The translations under genes were made by a program, and so were the position numbers. The notes below the pieces were generated by a model that had not been told where the DNA came from, searched no databases, and saw only the letters and a list, made by a program, of their open reading frames with translations. Shown here piece after piece: positions 8,691-16,080 of a stretch of 64,000 nucleotides of DNA. This DNA comes from Brooklawnia cerclae (GTDB lineage Bacteria > Actinomycetota > Actinomycetes > Propionibacteriales > Propionibacteriaceae): contig NZ_JAAMOZ010000003.1 in the NCBI RefSeq assembly GCF_011758645.1, positions 1-64,000 on the forward strand, written 5' to 3'. Positions within the stretch are counted from its first letter, which is position 1; each line of letters begins with the position of its first letter.

Positions 8691-9184
8691 AGCCCTGCCG
8701 CCTGCGTCTCGCCCCGTAGCGTCAGGCGGTCGCGCAGGGCTGCGGCATCGTCGGGTTCGAGGCCGGGGATGTGGGCGTCCGACTGTGCTGAGGCGGTGAC
8801 GAGCTTCACGTCGGACAGGCCGAATGCCCGGTCGAGAGGGCCGGACGACACCTCGACCGCCTGCATGCGTCCATAGGGGACGACGGTCAGCCGCCGGATC
8901 CAGATGCCGTGCCTGATGTACAGGTCGGTGTCGCGCTCGGCGAAGCCCCACGAGCGGGCGATGGCTCCCTGTCGGGCGACTCGCCAGACGATCACGGCCA
9001 GTCCGACCGCTCCCAGCACCCAGGCGATCCATCCCGGTGCCGCCAGCGCCGTGGGGACGACGGCGACAGCCACGACGACGATCCAGCCCGCGGCGGTGGA
9101 GAGTCTGCGAAGTGCGCCGTAGCGCGGGGACACCGGCGTCCACGTGACTCCCGGTGGCGCGAACACGTCGGCGGGGGAGGACAT
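8687..9184 (-). CDS. PH-domain membrane protein (YdbS-like)
   Basis: 165 residues: two membrane helices at about 28-65 (AAGWIVVVAVAVVPTALAA and IAWVLGAVGLAVIVW) followed by one bPH_2 domain (FAERDTDLYIRHGIWIRRLTVVPYGRMQAVEVSSGPLDRAFG). It is the usual small partner of YdbT-type proteins, encoded directly upstream with a 4-nt overlap. In Bacillus the ydbS-ydbT pair has been linked to resistance to antimicrobial peptides made by other bacilli; no function is proven in actinobacteria. ATG 9184 lies 2 nt after the stop of the DUF1707 gene, so the three genes form one operon. Confidence 0.85.
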   Translation of the reverse strand: MSSPADVFAPPGVTWTPVSPRYGALRRLSTAAGWIVVVAVAVVPTALAAPGWIAWVLGAVGLAVIVWRVARQGAIARSWGFAERDTDLYIRHGIWIRRLTVVPYGRMQAVEVSSGPLDRAFGLSDVKLVTASAQSDAHIPGLEPDDAAALRDRLTLRGETQAAGL

Positions 9185-9186
9185 CG

Positions 9187-9861
9187 TCAGAACTTGCCCT
9201 TGATCCGATCGCCGAGGGTGATGTGGTTGCCGCCGCGGACGACGATGTCGCTCATCAGGTGGAATCCCTCGACGATGATCCGGGGGGCACCGACGACGGC
9301 CGGGCGGATCCCCTTGACCTTGAAATCGCTCATGATCGAGGTGCAGTCGTCGACGACCTCGGCGCCGTCCGGGATCCAGATCTTCAGGTCGCTCATCACC
9401 GCGCTCAGCTTGATCACGACCTCGCTGGACTCGAAGAACGCCTCCCGCAGGTCGAGCTTGACGCTGCCCATGACGGCGTTGACGGTCAGCTGCGCCGGGA
9501 CGACCCAGTTCCCCTTGCGTTCCTTTGAACTGAGGATGGCCGACACCTGGCTGCTGATGTAGCTGGTGGGCAGCCGTGCGCCGTTGTCGGGACGCAGGGT
9601 GATCTCGTCGGCGTCGGCGTGGTGGGTGTCCTGGATGGGGACGATGTCGCGGACGAGCTCGTCCAACTCGGGCTGCGTGCGGGCGACGAGCGTCCGGTCG
9701 AGGCGGTCCTCCGTCTCCTCGGAGGTGAGCCGGCCCTCTCGGAAGGCGTTGCGGATGACGTCGACGGTCGCCTCCCGGTCGGCGTCGGAGACGCGGATCA
9801 GTGACTGCTCCGCGGGAGGCTGCCGGAAGCTCGGCTCGGAGGTCTCGGGGTCGTGCGTCAT
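9187..9861 (-). CDS. DUF1707 plus LiaF-like domain protein
   Basis: 224 residues without a signal peptide or membrane span. Residues about 22-72 are a DUF1707/SHOCT-like helical domain (IRVSDADREATVDVIRNAFREGRLTSEETEDRLDRTL). Residues about 110-220 form a beta-repeat region like the C-terminus of LiaF/YvqF (VNAVMGSVKLDLREA, VIKLSAVMSDLKIWIPDGAEV, TSIMSDFKVKG). LiaF-type domains take part in envelope-stress signalling in Firmicutes; in actinobacteria such proteins are common and uncharacterised. As first gene of the operon with the PH-domain pair, it supports an envelope-associated role. A weak AACAAT box lies 6 nt before ATG 9861. Confidence 0.8.
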   Translation of the reverse strand: MTHDPETSEPSFRQPPAEQSLIRVSDADREATVDVIRNAFREGRLTSEETEDRLDRTLVARTQPELDELVRDIVPIQDTHHADADEITLRPDNGARLPTSYISSQVSAILSSKERKGNWVVPAQLTVNAVMGSVKLDLREAFFESSEVVIKLSAVMSDLKIWIPDGAEVVDDCTSIMSDFKVKGIRPAVVGAPRIIVEGFHLMSDIVVRGGNHITLGDRIKGKF

Positions 9862-9945
9862 GGGGCCATTGTTCCAGACCTGGGCGTCCCTGGGATCGGT
9901 GATTTCACCCAGGGAGCCCTGTGGATCGGGACGCGGATGCCGGGC

Positions 9946-10443
9946 TCAGCCCAGCGCGGCGACGGCTGCGTCGTAGTCCGGCTCGGTACCGATCTCGGGG
10001 ACCAGCTGGGTGTAGGTGACGGTTCCGTTCCCGTCGAGGACGACCACCGCCCGGGTCAGCAGCCCCTTGAGGTCGCCGTCGAGGAGCGTGACGCCGTAGT
10101 CCTCGCCGAAAGTCGAGCGGAAGGCGGAGGCGCTGACGACGTCGTCGATGCCCTCGTTGACGCAGAAGCGGCTCTGGGCGAAGGGCAGATCCTTGCTCAC
10201 GGAGACCACGACGGTGTTGTCGAGGCCGGCGGCGAGTTCGTTGAACGTGCGGACGCTGGTGGCGCACACGCTGGTGTCGAGGCTCGGGAAGATGTTGAGG
10301 ACGACACGCTTGCCCGCGAACTGGTCGAGCGTGATGGGTGCGAGGTCGCCTCCGACGAGTTCGAAGGCGGGAGCGGGCTGGCCGACGGCAGGAAGATCGC
10401 CGGATGTGTGGACGGGGTTGGAGCGACGGGTCACGGTTGCCAT
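9946..10443 (-). CDS. tpx: Thiol peroxidase (Tpx, atypical 2-Cys peroxiredoxin)
   Basis: 165-residue cytoplasmic peroxiredoxin reducing H2O2 and alkyl hydroperoxides with thioredoxin. The peroxidatic Cys60 is in [14 protein letters not shown] and the resolving Cys94 in [13 protein letters not shown], as in E. coli Tpx; GNPV-like [14 protein letters not shown] marks the N-terminus and [12 protein letters not shown] the end. Two in-frame ATGs exist (10452 and 10443); the second is used because [11 protein letters not shown] gives the family's usual length. Single gene, flanked by the divergent membrane protein/XRE pair and by the DUF1707 operon. Confidence 0.93.
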   Translation of the reverse strand: MATVTRRSNPVHTSGDLPAVGQPAPAFELVGGDLAPITLDQFAGKRVVLNIFPSLDTSVCATSVRTFNELAAGLDNTVVVSVSKDLPFAQSRFCVNEGIDDVVSASAFRSTFGEDYGVTLLDGDLKGLLTRAVVVLDGNGTVTYTQLVPEIGTEPDYDAAVAALG

Positions 10444-10530
10444 GCTCCCCATTCTTGGGCGGCGGGTCGAGCGGCCGCAGGGTTTTCGCCATCGGCTGAG
10501 GAAGCAGGGTGGACGTGGTTCCCGAAAGAG

Positions 10531-10562
10531 GTAAAGGACACTTGACGTAAAGGACGCTTTAC
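10531..10562. promoter_or_regulatory. Tandem 16-bp operator overlapping the promoter of the membrane protein/XRE pair
   Basis: Two adjacent 16-bp sites: GTAAAGGACACTTGAC (10531-10546, imperfect) and GTAAAGGACGCTTTAC (10547-10562, perfect 6-bp half-sites around GACG). The second fills the spacer between the -35 and -10 boxes. The best candidate ligand is the XRE-family regulator encoded in the same operon at 11054, which would make the circuit autoregulatory. The link is inferred from position and symmetry only. Confidence 0.7.
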
Positions 10563-10570
10563 TTTAGGGT
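10542..10570 (+). promoter_or_regulatory. Sigma-70-type promoter, leaderless
   Basis: TTGACG (10542-10547), 17-nt spacer, TAGGGT (10565-10570). The expected start of transcription, 7-8 nt later, coincides with ATG 10578, so the mRNA should have no leader. This is the clearest -35/-10 pair in the window. Confidence 0.7.
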
Positions 10571-10577
10571 GGGCCGC

Positions 10578-11054
10578 ATGACACGACCCATGGACGGACC
10601 CATGCCGCGGCGCACTCGCTGGGGACGTGCGCGACACGGCGGTGGGACGGCGACCCTGTGGCTCGGAGTCGGCTCCATCGGCCTGGCACTGGCCGCGGGC
10701 CTGGGCGGTGTCCTCGCCTGGACGAGCGACCCCGGCGTCCGCGGTGTCGCTTTTGTCGTCGGTGTGGTCGTGACCCTGCCCGTCGCGTGTGCCATCGGGT
10801 GGGTCCTTCTCGTCGACCGCGGCACGATCTCAGGTGCCGTGGAGCGTCCGGACGAGTCGATCGAGGGCGTCTGGTACGAGCGTGCGGCGAGCGGCGCGCT
10901 GCCGGACGTCTTCATGACCGCGGGGCTCGGCGGTGCGGCCCTCGCCATCACCGGCTGGGAGGTGCCTGCCGGCGCCGTGCTCATCGCGCTGGCCGTGCTT
11001 ATCGCAGCCGACGTCGCGGTGCGTTACCTGGTGCAGCGACGGGCGGAGGCCTGA
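10578..11054 (+). CDS. Small four-helix membrane protein paired with an XRE regulator
   Basis: 158 residues with four predicted membrane helices in two pairs: WLGVGSIGLALAAGLGGVLAW, VAFVVGVVVTLPVACAIGWVLL, then after a charged loop (RPDESIEGVWYERAASG) AGLGGAALAITGW and VLIALAVLIAADVAVRYLV. No family name can be given with certainty; small integral membrane proteins of this kind are often coded next to 60-70-residue YozG-type XRE regulators, as here. ATG 10578 is chosen over upstream in-frame codons because the strong promoter places +1 on it. Its stop overlaps the next start (TGATG). Confidence 0.75.
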   Translation: MTRPMDGPMPRRTRWGRARHGGGTATLWLGVGSIGLALAAGLGGVLAWTSDPGVRGVAFVVGVVVTLPVACAIGWVLLVDRGTISGAVERPDESIEGVWYERAASGALPDVFMTAGLGGAALAITGWEVPAGAVLIALAVLIAADVAVRYLVQRRAEA

Positions 11055-11251
11055 TGCGCAACCGGCTGCCGGACGCTCGCGCCCGGCAGGGCTGGTCACA
11101 GCAAAGACTCGCGGACGAGGTCGGGGTCTCGCGTCAGACGATCATCTCGGTCGAGAAGGGACGCTACGATCCCTCGCTGCCGCTGGCCTTCCGGCTTGCC
11201 GGGGCCTTCGGCTGCCGGATCGAGGAGCTGTTCGAACCGGACGAGGAGTGA
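11054..11251 (+). CDS. Small XRE-family (YozG-like) transcriptional regulator
   Basis: 65 residues, almost entirely one Cro/CI helix-turn-helix: RLPDARARQGWSQQRLADEV, recognition-helix region GVSRQTIISVEKGRYDPSLPL, then LAFRLAGAFGCRIEELF. Proteins of this size and ending (IEELFEPDEE) are a widespread group of autoregulators cotranscribed with small membrane proteins. The ATG overlaps the TGA of the upstream gene, so translation is coupled. It probably binds the duplicated GTAAAGGACGCTTTAC operator 490 bp upstream. Confidence 0.88.
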   Translation: MRNRLPDARARQGWSQQRLADEVGVSRQTIISVEKGRYDPSLPLAFRLAGAFGCRIEELFEPDEE

Positions 11252-11569
11252 TGCCGCGCAGTTCGTCTCGTCCGGGGTTCGTCTTGTCGGGGTGACGTGT
11301 CGCGGCGCGGCGTATGCCCGTACAAGCCAAGACCCTATACCCACCATGATATTGTCGCCGTGCGACGCAGTGGTGCGTGCACAACGGCCGGAGTAGCTCC
11401 ACACAAGGACAGTGCCGGAGCCGGCAGGGCAGTGAGATCACCCGGGACTCGATCGGTTGTCGGATCCCGAGCCATCGGTTCGGGCCGGAAGGTCTCACCG
11501 CGATGGCAACTGCTTCCGGTGCCGCCTCACCGCGGGATTCGGCGATAGATGAACAGTGAAGGAGACCCA
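11252..11569 (+). other. 318-bp gene-free stretch; possible leader of the Nramp-type gene
   Basis: No convincing gene in either direction. It contains a relatively A/T-rich patch (CCCTATACCCACCATGATATTG, near 11329-11353) that could hold promoter elements. After it come several GC-rich inverted repeats (for example CCCGA near 11468 with TCGGG near 11482, and two similar segments GTCTCACCGCGATGG and GCCTCACCGCGGGA), so a structured leader RNA is possible. No known riboswitch consensus could be matched with confidence. Confidence 0.35.
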
Positions 11570-12979
11570 GTGTCCGATGACGTGCACCTCATGGCGGATG
11601 AGACGATCCTTGATGCGAAGGATCCCTATGCGCTGACGAAGGACAAGATCAAGGATCCACCCAAGGGGTGGGGCCCGAGCCTGCGGTTCCTGGGCCCCGG
11701 CATGGTGACGAGTGCGGCGGTGGTCGGCTCGGGCGAGTTGCTCACCGCCACGACGCTGGGGGCCAAGGTCGGGTTCATCCTCCTGTGGCTGGTGTTCGTC
11801 TCGACCTTCGTGAAGGTGGGGGTCCAGATCGAGTTGGCTCGCTGGTCGATCTCGACCGGCGAACCGTCGGTCGCCGGCTACAACCGGGTTCCTCCCTTCA
11901 TCGCCAAGCGGGGATGGATCAGCTGGGTTGGGCTGCTCAACTTCACCCAGGTGGTGATCGGTCAAGGCGGGGTCCTCGCCGCGGCCGCCCTCGCCCTCTC
12001 GATGATCGTGCCCATCAACGGAGACCCCTTCTCGACCCTGTCGCTGAGCTTCTGGGTCGTCGTGATCGTCGTCGGCGTCATAGCGATCCACCTGTCCAAC
12101 AGGTACGGGATCGTGGAACGAATCGCGACGGCGCTCGTCCTGATCGTGACCGTGGCCACCATCGTCATGGTGTTCGGTATCGAGTTCACCCCGTTCGCCT
12201 GGTCGGCGGGCGACATCGGCTCGGGACTGACGTTCCAGGTCGCGGCCGGCTCGATGGGCATCGCCCTCGGGATGTTCGGCTTCACAGGCGTCGGTGGTGG
12301 CGAGATCACCCAGTACACCTACTGGTGCGTCGAGAAGGGGTACGCGGCCTGGACCGGCCCGAACGACGGATCCGAGGAGTGGGCCGAGCGTGCGCGCGGC
12401 TGGATCGCCGTCATGAAGAAGGATGCCTGGGTGTCCTGGGCGATCTACACGGTCTCGACTGCGGCGTTCTACATCCTCGGCGCGTCCGTGCTCCATCCGC
12501 AGGGCCTGGAGCCTTCGGGCAACGAGGTGCTCGAGGTGATCTCGAAGATGTTCACGGACACGGTGGGTGAGTGGAGCAAGGTCGTCTTCCTGCTGCTCGC
12601 CGCGCTGGCCCTGATCAAGACCCTTCTGGCGAACGTGCCGGGCTTCTCGCGGCAGGTCTCGAACACCTTGGCCGTCTTCGGTGTGTTCGACTGGAAGAAC
12701 GTGCACAGCCGCAACGTATGGATGCGGGGCCTGATCGTGGGCCTGCCCATCATCTGGGGGGCCTTCGCGATCGCGCTCAAGGCGCCCCTGACCATGGTGC
12801 TGACGGCGGGCATCTTGAACTCGGTCTTCCTGATGACCATCGTGATCGCGGTGGTCTACCTGTCCCGCAAGGAGACGGATCCGAGAGTGCGTGACGGGAA
12901 GGTGTTCACCACCTACCTCTACGTCTCGGGCATCGCGGTCTTCATGGTCGGGGTGCTTTCCCTGATAGACGCGCTGTGA
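11570..12979 (+). CDS. Nramp-related transporter without the DPGN motif
   Basis: 469-residue polytopic protein with about 11 helices and the overall Nramp/LeuT organisation. Where canonical Nramp proteins have the metal-binding DPGN of helix 1, this one reads GPGMVTSAAVVGSGELLTATTLG, and helix 6 lacks MPH and has GFTGVGGGEITQYTYWCVEKGY. This marks a divergent branch of the family whose substrate is not established; Mn2+/Fe2+ transport should not be assumed. A good ribosome site (GAAGGAG, 5 nt before GTG 11570) decides the start over ATG 11549. Transcribed alone after a structured leader. Confidence 0.85.
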   Translation: MSDDVHLMADETILDAKDPYALTKDKIKDPPKGWGPSLRFLGPGMVTSAAVVGSGELLTATTLGAKVGFILLWLVFVSTFVKVGVQIELARWSISTGEPSVAGYNRVPPFIAKRGWISWVGLLNFTQVVIGQGGVLAAAALALSMIVPINGDPFSTLSLSFWVVVIVVGVIAIHLSNRYGIVERIATALVLIVTVATIVMVFGIEFTPFAWSAGDIGSGLTFQVAAGSMGIALGMFGFTGVGGGEITQYTYWCVEKGYAAWTGPNDGSEEWAERARGWIAVMKKDAWVSWAIYTVSTAAFYILGASVLHPQGLEPSGNEVLEVISKMFTDTVGEWSKVVFLLLAALALIKTLLANVPGFSRQVSNTLAVFGVFDWKNVHSRNVWMRGLIVGLPIIWGAFAIALKAPLTMVLTAGILNSVFLMTIVIAVVYLSRKETDPRVRDGKVFTTYLYVSGIAVFMVGVLSLIDAL

Positions 12980-13241
12980 GCGGATATCGGAATCGCCGGT
13001 CGTGGTAGCCGAGGAAAGGCGGGAGACGTATCTGCTCGTCAGATGGTGAGAGCGAGTGGCGGTGTGCGGGTTCATGACATCTCAATCCCGAACGCCCTGG
13101 CGAATCGATCTCTATCGAAGCTGGGCGCCTGGGCACACAGATCCGCTCCACTCCGGTCCGTATGCCAAGATCAGCCGCAACGGTACGGTCGAGCGACCCC
13201 GCTTCAAGGCAATCCGGTCCTGGGAGGTCGACCATGAACGA

Positions 13242-13382
13242 TACGAAGCCGGCGGTCTTCGTCTCGAAGGTGTGCGGCGCGCCGAATCGGCGCCCGTCTA
13301 TGCGGTAGAACGCCCGCCAGCGTCCGCTTGGGAGTCGCTGCGTGGTGCCGAGCGATTCGGGTCTGGTGCGCTTATTGGCCAT
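13242..13382 (-). pseudogene. N-terminal remnant of a tyrosine-recombinase (phage-type integrase)
   Basis: Starting at ATG 13382, about 47 residues (RLPSGRWRAFYRIDGRRF followed by GAPHTFETKTAG) look like the SAM-like/AP2 N-terminal arm-binding segment of actinophage and ICE integrases. After about 13242 the frame continues without integrase character, and no core-binding or catalytic domain (R-HxxR-Y) is found, so this is a broken end. It points away from tRNA-Gly, 126 bp beyond the tRNA 3' end, the usual place of int next to attL. The surrounding 12980-13500 stretch is otherwise empty. Confidence 0.55.
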
Positions 13383-13512
13383 CGGTGGATGCCCTTTCCG
13401 TGCCGTGCCCGGCATGCCCACGTGGGGCCACGAGTACACGGGAGGGTCTTAACGCGCTCCCAAACAGGTTCCTAGCCATCTGTCAACCACCTATTGACTA
13501 GGTGGTTCGGTG

Positions 13513-13586
13513 TGGAGCGGGCGACGGGAATCGAACCCGCGTGTCCAGCTTGGGAAGCTGGCGCTCTACCATTGAGCTACGCCCGC
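13513..13586 (-). tRNA. tRNA-Gly, anticodon CCC
   Basis: Full cloverleaf on the minus strand: acceptor GCGGGCG/CGCCCGC, D arm with GCTCAATGGTAGAGC, anticodon stem CCAGC/GCTGG around loop TTCCCAA (anticodon CCC, reading GGG), T arm GCGGGTTCGATTCCCGT with GTTCGA, discriminator U and encoded CCA (13513-13515). Length 74 nt with CCA, standard for tRNA-Gly. The truncated integrase next to its 3' end suggests it has served as an attachment site. Confidence 0.97.
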
Positions 13587-13753
13587 AAGCCGCCAGTGTG
13601 GCGATGCGTCAGTGAGTCTAGCGCATCGGCTCGTCCGTGCCACATCGGCAGGCACCCGCTCGGGGACGGGATCGTCCCGGGCTTCACACGAACCTTGTGA
13701 CGGTCTTCACGCGGGCGCGGTGGCCTCCCGCAGGCGTCACATCGCCCTCGGGA

Positions 13754-13820
13754 GCACGCGGCACGCGCCGCTCACGTGAGGCCACGCGGCCCACGTGAGG
13801 CCATGCGGCCCGCGTGGAGA
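13754..13820. repeat. CCCGCGTGAGG-type repeat array
   Basis: Three consecutive units in the gap between tRNA-Gly and the PemK-like gene: CTCACGTGAGGCCACGCGG, CCCACGTGAGGCCATGCGG and CCCGCGTGGAGAC, about 20 bp apart. They belong to the same family as the arrays at 6094-6255 and 20990-21076. The remaining part of this 260-bp gap shows no gene. Confidence 0.6.
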
Positions 13821-13846
13821 CCCGGATGCCCTGCCCCGCGTCCGGG

Positions 13847-14383
13847 TCAGTCGTCCCAGTGGACGCGTACCTGCTCGGTGACCGTGCCGAAAACCCGCTG
13901 GGTGACCGAGCCGGCGGTCCGCCGGATGTCTGCGGGAGCCACGCGGACGATGCGGTCGGTGCGTACCTCGCTGGGGCGTCGCTTCGCGTCCCAGGGACCC
14001 GTGCCGATGTCGACCCAGTAGCGTCCGGCGCGCCGCTCCTGCTCCTCGTCGCGGTCGTGGTCCTTGCTCGTGCACGGCAGCCCGAGCAGCCACGACGCGT
14101 CCGAGCCGATCAGCAGCACGGGACGATCCTTGCCCTGCGTGTGGTCCTCCTCGTAGGGCACCCACGTCCACACGATCTCGCCGGATGCGTGTCCGCCGGG
14201 CCCCTGCGTGCCGAACGCCATGTCGGGGCATCCGTCGAAGTCGCGAGGGGACGCCTGGGAGGTGCGTGCCGGGCTCGCAGCCGTCCGGGGACGAGCGCCG
14301 GCCTGTGTGCGGGTGCTGCGTGCCTGATCGCGGATGAGGCGTTCGACGGCACGCAGGATCGGGCGCCAGGGGAAAGTCGTCAT
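13847..14383 (-). CDS. PemK/MazF-like protein with N-terminal extension, no adjacent antitoxin
   Basis: 178 residues. The C-terminal 110 (about 68-178) match the PemK/MazF fold of actinobacterial type: GEIVWTWVPYEEDHTQGKDRPVLLIG, the CTSKDHD block, WVDIGTGPWDAKRRPSEVRTDRI and the end VTEQVRVHWDD. MazF toxins are mRNA interferases, but this subfamily is widespread as solitary chromosomal genes. The first 65 residues are basic, low in complexity and Arg/Ala-rich. No small antitoxin gene precedes it; the upstream gene, 11 nt away, codes for a membrane protein. Toxin activity is therefore only a possibility. ATG 14383 is the first in-frame start giving plausible sequence. Confidence 0.72.
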   Translation of the reverse strand: MTTFPWRPILRAVERLIRDQARSTRTQAGARPRTAASPARTSQASPRDFDGCPDMAFGTQGPGGHASGEIVWTWVPYEEDHTQGKDRPVLLIGSDASWLLGLPCTSKDHDRDEEQERRAGRYWVDIGTGPWDAKRRPSEVRTDRIVRVAPADIRRTAGSVTQRVFGTVTEQVRVHWDD

Positions 14384-14394
14384 GCGATCGGGCC

Positions 14395-15036
14395 TCACTG
14401 GAACCGCGGCGCGGGGCCGTAGTCGACGTGGGCCGGCGGGACGATCGGGGGCCGCGGAGGGTTCGCGTAGGCGTCCCAGGCGGTGAGGAAGCCCTTGGCG
14501 CCAGGCGTCCACAGCAGCGCGGCGGCTATGGCGGCGGCCACCGGCGAGACAGCCGTGGCGATGGGGAAGGCCACGTGAACAGGGCACATCACCAAGATGG
14601 TCAGCAGGCTCGTCACGAAACCGGCGATCACCGCCGTCCGGCTCCACGAGGCTCCGTGCCAGACGTTGTATGCGGCCATGGCCGGACCGGCCGTCGTGAT
14701 GGCACCGAGCACCGCCATGACGCATGCCAGCACGACGGAACTCCCCGAGCCGGGGCGCGGCTCGAAGAACTGGATGAGCAGTGAACTGCGCTGGAAATCG
14801 GTGATGGTGATCGCCACGAACCAGTACCACCAGTAGGACGCGAACGCGATCACAGAGGACACCCCGAACAACCAGGTGATGGCCCTGATGACCGGCGGAC
14901 GGGCCGGCTCGCCGGTGCGCGGGCTCAGCGGATGGTCGCCCACCACTTCCTGAACGGGCGGCAGAGTGGTGATCGGATACGACGGCTGGTCGCCGAGCCC
15001 GCCGATCGAGTCGGGATCGGAACTGGGCTCACTCAT
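14395..15036 (-). CDS. Four-helix membrane protein of unknown function
   Basis: 213 residues: a polar, Pro-rich N-terminal 50 (SEPSSDPDSIGGLGDQPSYP), four hydrophobic helices (WLFGVSSVIAFASYWWYWFVA; VVLACVMAVLGAITTAGPAMAAY; AVIAGFVTSLLTILVMCPVHV; PIATAVSPVAAAIAAALLW) and a short Pro-rich tail. No family recognised. GGAGG lies 6 nt before ATG 15036, which is preferred over a TTG two codons upstream. It is cotranscribed with the PemK-like gene and faces away from the HAD gene at 15173. Confidence 0.65.
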   Translation of the reverse strand: MSEPSSDPDSIGGLGDQPSYPITTLPPVQEVVGDHPLSPRTGEPARPPVIRAITWLFGVSSVIAFASYWWYWFVAITITDFQRSSLLIQFFEPRPGSGSSVVLACVMAVLGAITTAGPAMAAYNVWHGASWSRTAVIAGFVTSLLTILVMCPVHVAFPIATAVSPVAAAIAAALLWTPGAKGFLTAWDAYANPPRPPIVPPAHVDYGPAPRFQ

Positions 15037-15172
15037 CGACAACCTCCTCGCGTCCGTCGGCGCCCCGCACGCCTGCCGACCAGCCTAGCCCTCCGCTACC
15101 ACGACCCAATGGGTCCGACCGCGGGCTCGTGCCCGTCGGGAGACCCCGTCCGCGCCCCCTAGGCTGAGGGAC

Positions 15173-15823
15173 ATGAATGCGCACCCTCGCTGGCCGGTCG
15201 TCCTGTTCGATCTCGATGGCACGCTCGTCAACACGATCGACGTCATCGTGGCGAGCTATCAATACGCATGGGACGCCGTCGCCGGCCGGCAGGTCTCGCG
15301 TGAGGAGATCCTGCCGTGGATCGGTCGGACACTGCCCGACGTGTTCACCCAGGAGGCCCCGGAGCAGGCCGTCGAGCTCGAACGGGTCTACATGGACTTC
15401 AACGAGGCCCATCTCGACTCGATGGTGACCGGCTTCGACGGGATCCCGGAACTGCTGGCCGATCTGAACGCCGCGGGCATCCGCACGGGGGTAGCCACCT
15501 CGAAACGGCGTCGCACCGCGATCCCCTCCCTGCGCATCGCCCGGGTGCCGGCCGAGACGGTGCTGGCCTGTGCCATGGACGACACCACGGTGCACAAGCC
15601 CCGCCCCGAGCCTCTCCTGAAGGGCCTCGAGGTGATGGGAGAGCAGGCCGAAGGCAGCTGCTATGTGGGTGACGCCGTGCACGACCTGAAAGCCGCACAC
15701 GCGGCCGGGATGGCCGGCATCGGGGTCACCTGGGGTGCCGGTTCCCGCGACGACCTGCTCGCCCAGCCGCATGTGGCCGTCGTCGACACGGTGGACGAAC
15801 TGCGGGCGGCATTGCTGGGCTGA
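15173..15823 (+). CDS. HAD-superfamily phosphatase (phosphoglycolate phosphatase-like)
   Basis: 216-residue subclass IA HAD hydrolase. Motif I with the nucleophile is VLFDLDGTLVNT (residues 10-21), the cap domain spans about 22-80, motif II is GVATSKRR, the motif III Lys lies in TTVHKPRPEP, and motif IV is CYVGDAVHDLKAAHAAGM. Family members hydrolyse phosphoglycolate, pyrophosphate or small sugar phosphates; the exact substrate is not visible. TAGGCT ends 7 nt before ATG 15173, predicting a leaderless mRNA. The gene is followed by repeat element A and a terminator. Confidence 0.85.
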   Translation: MNAHPRWPVVLFDLDGTLVNTIDVIVASYQYAWDAVAGRQVSREEILPWIGRTLPDVFTQEAPEQAVELERVYMDFNEAHLDSMVTGFDGIPELLADLNAAGIRTGVATSKRRRTAIPSLRIARVPAETVLACAMDDTTVHKPRPEPLLKGLEVMGEQAEGSCYVGDAVHDLKAAHAAGMAGIGVTWGAGSRDDLLAQPHVAVVDTVDELRAALLG

Positions 15824-15887
15824 ATCGGGCCGGACTCGGGTCGCGTCGCGCCGGTGTGCTCGTCCCGGCGTGACCGAGTTCCTTCAA

Positions 15888-15997
15888 CGTGACTGAGTTC
15901 CTTCAAATTGCGGGCTCCCCCGGAGAGAAAGCTCCTGACAAGGTATGTCGTTGGCCGGGAGTGGCCGGCCGTGTCGGTTTGCAGGAACTGAGTCACG
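15888..15997. repeat. 110-bp inverted-repeat element, copy A
   Basis: Left arm CGTGACTGAGTTCCTTCAA (15888-15906), right arm TTGCAGGAACTGAGTCACG (15979-15997), 72 bp between. An extra left arm CGTGACCGAGTTCCTTCAA stands directly before it (15869-15887). Same length and arms as copies at 27011-27120 and 58080-58188, with unrelated interiors. It lies between the convergent HAD and CoA-transferase genes. Confidence 0.8.
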
Positions 15998-16010
15998 CCG
16001 ACGGATGTGA

Positions 16011-16041
16011 AAAGGCCCCCGCGGGATCCGCGGGGGCCTTT
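16011..16041 (-). terminator. Rho-independent terminator
   Basis: Perfect 14-bp stem AAAGGCCCCCGCGG/CCGCGGGGGCCTTT with a 3-nt loop, followed on the minus strand by a TTTT run. It serves the CoA-transferase gene ending at 16081 and, being symmetric, also the HAD gene. Confidence 0.88.
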
Positions 16042-16080
16042 CCTGTGCGTGCCGCTGTTGCGGTCAGGCGATCGGGGCTC

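Noticed and set aside
11380-11560. Possible M-box (Mg2+) or Mn2+ riboswitch before the Nramp-type gene
   Set aside because: Short similarities such as GGAGTAGCTCCACACA and TGCCGCCTCACCG recall parts of these classes, but the conserved core segments are absent or in the wrong order.
15037-15042. TTG start two codons upstream for the membrane protein at 14395-15036
   Set aside because: ATG 15036 has better spacing (6 nt) from the GGAGG site, and the two extra residues have no support.
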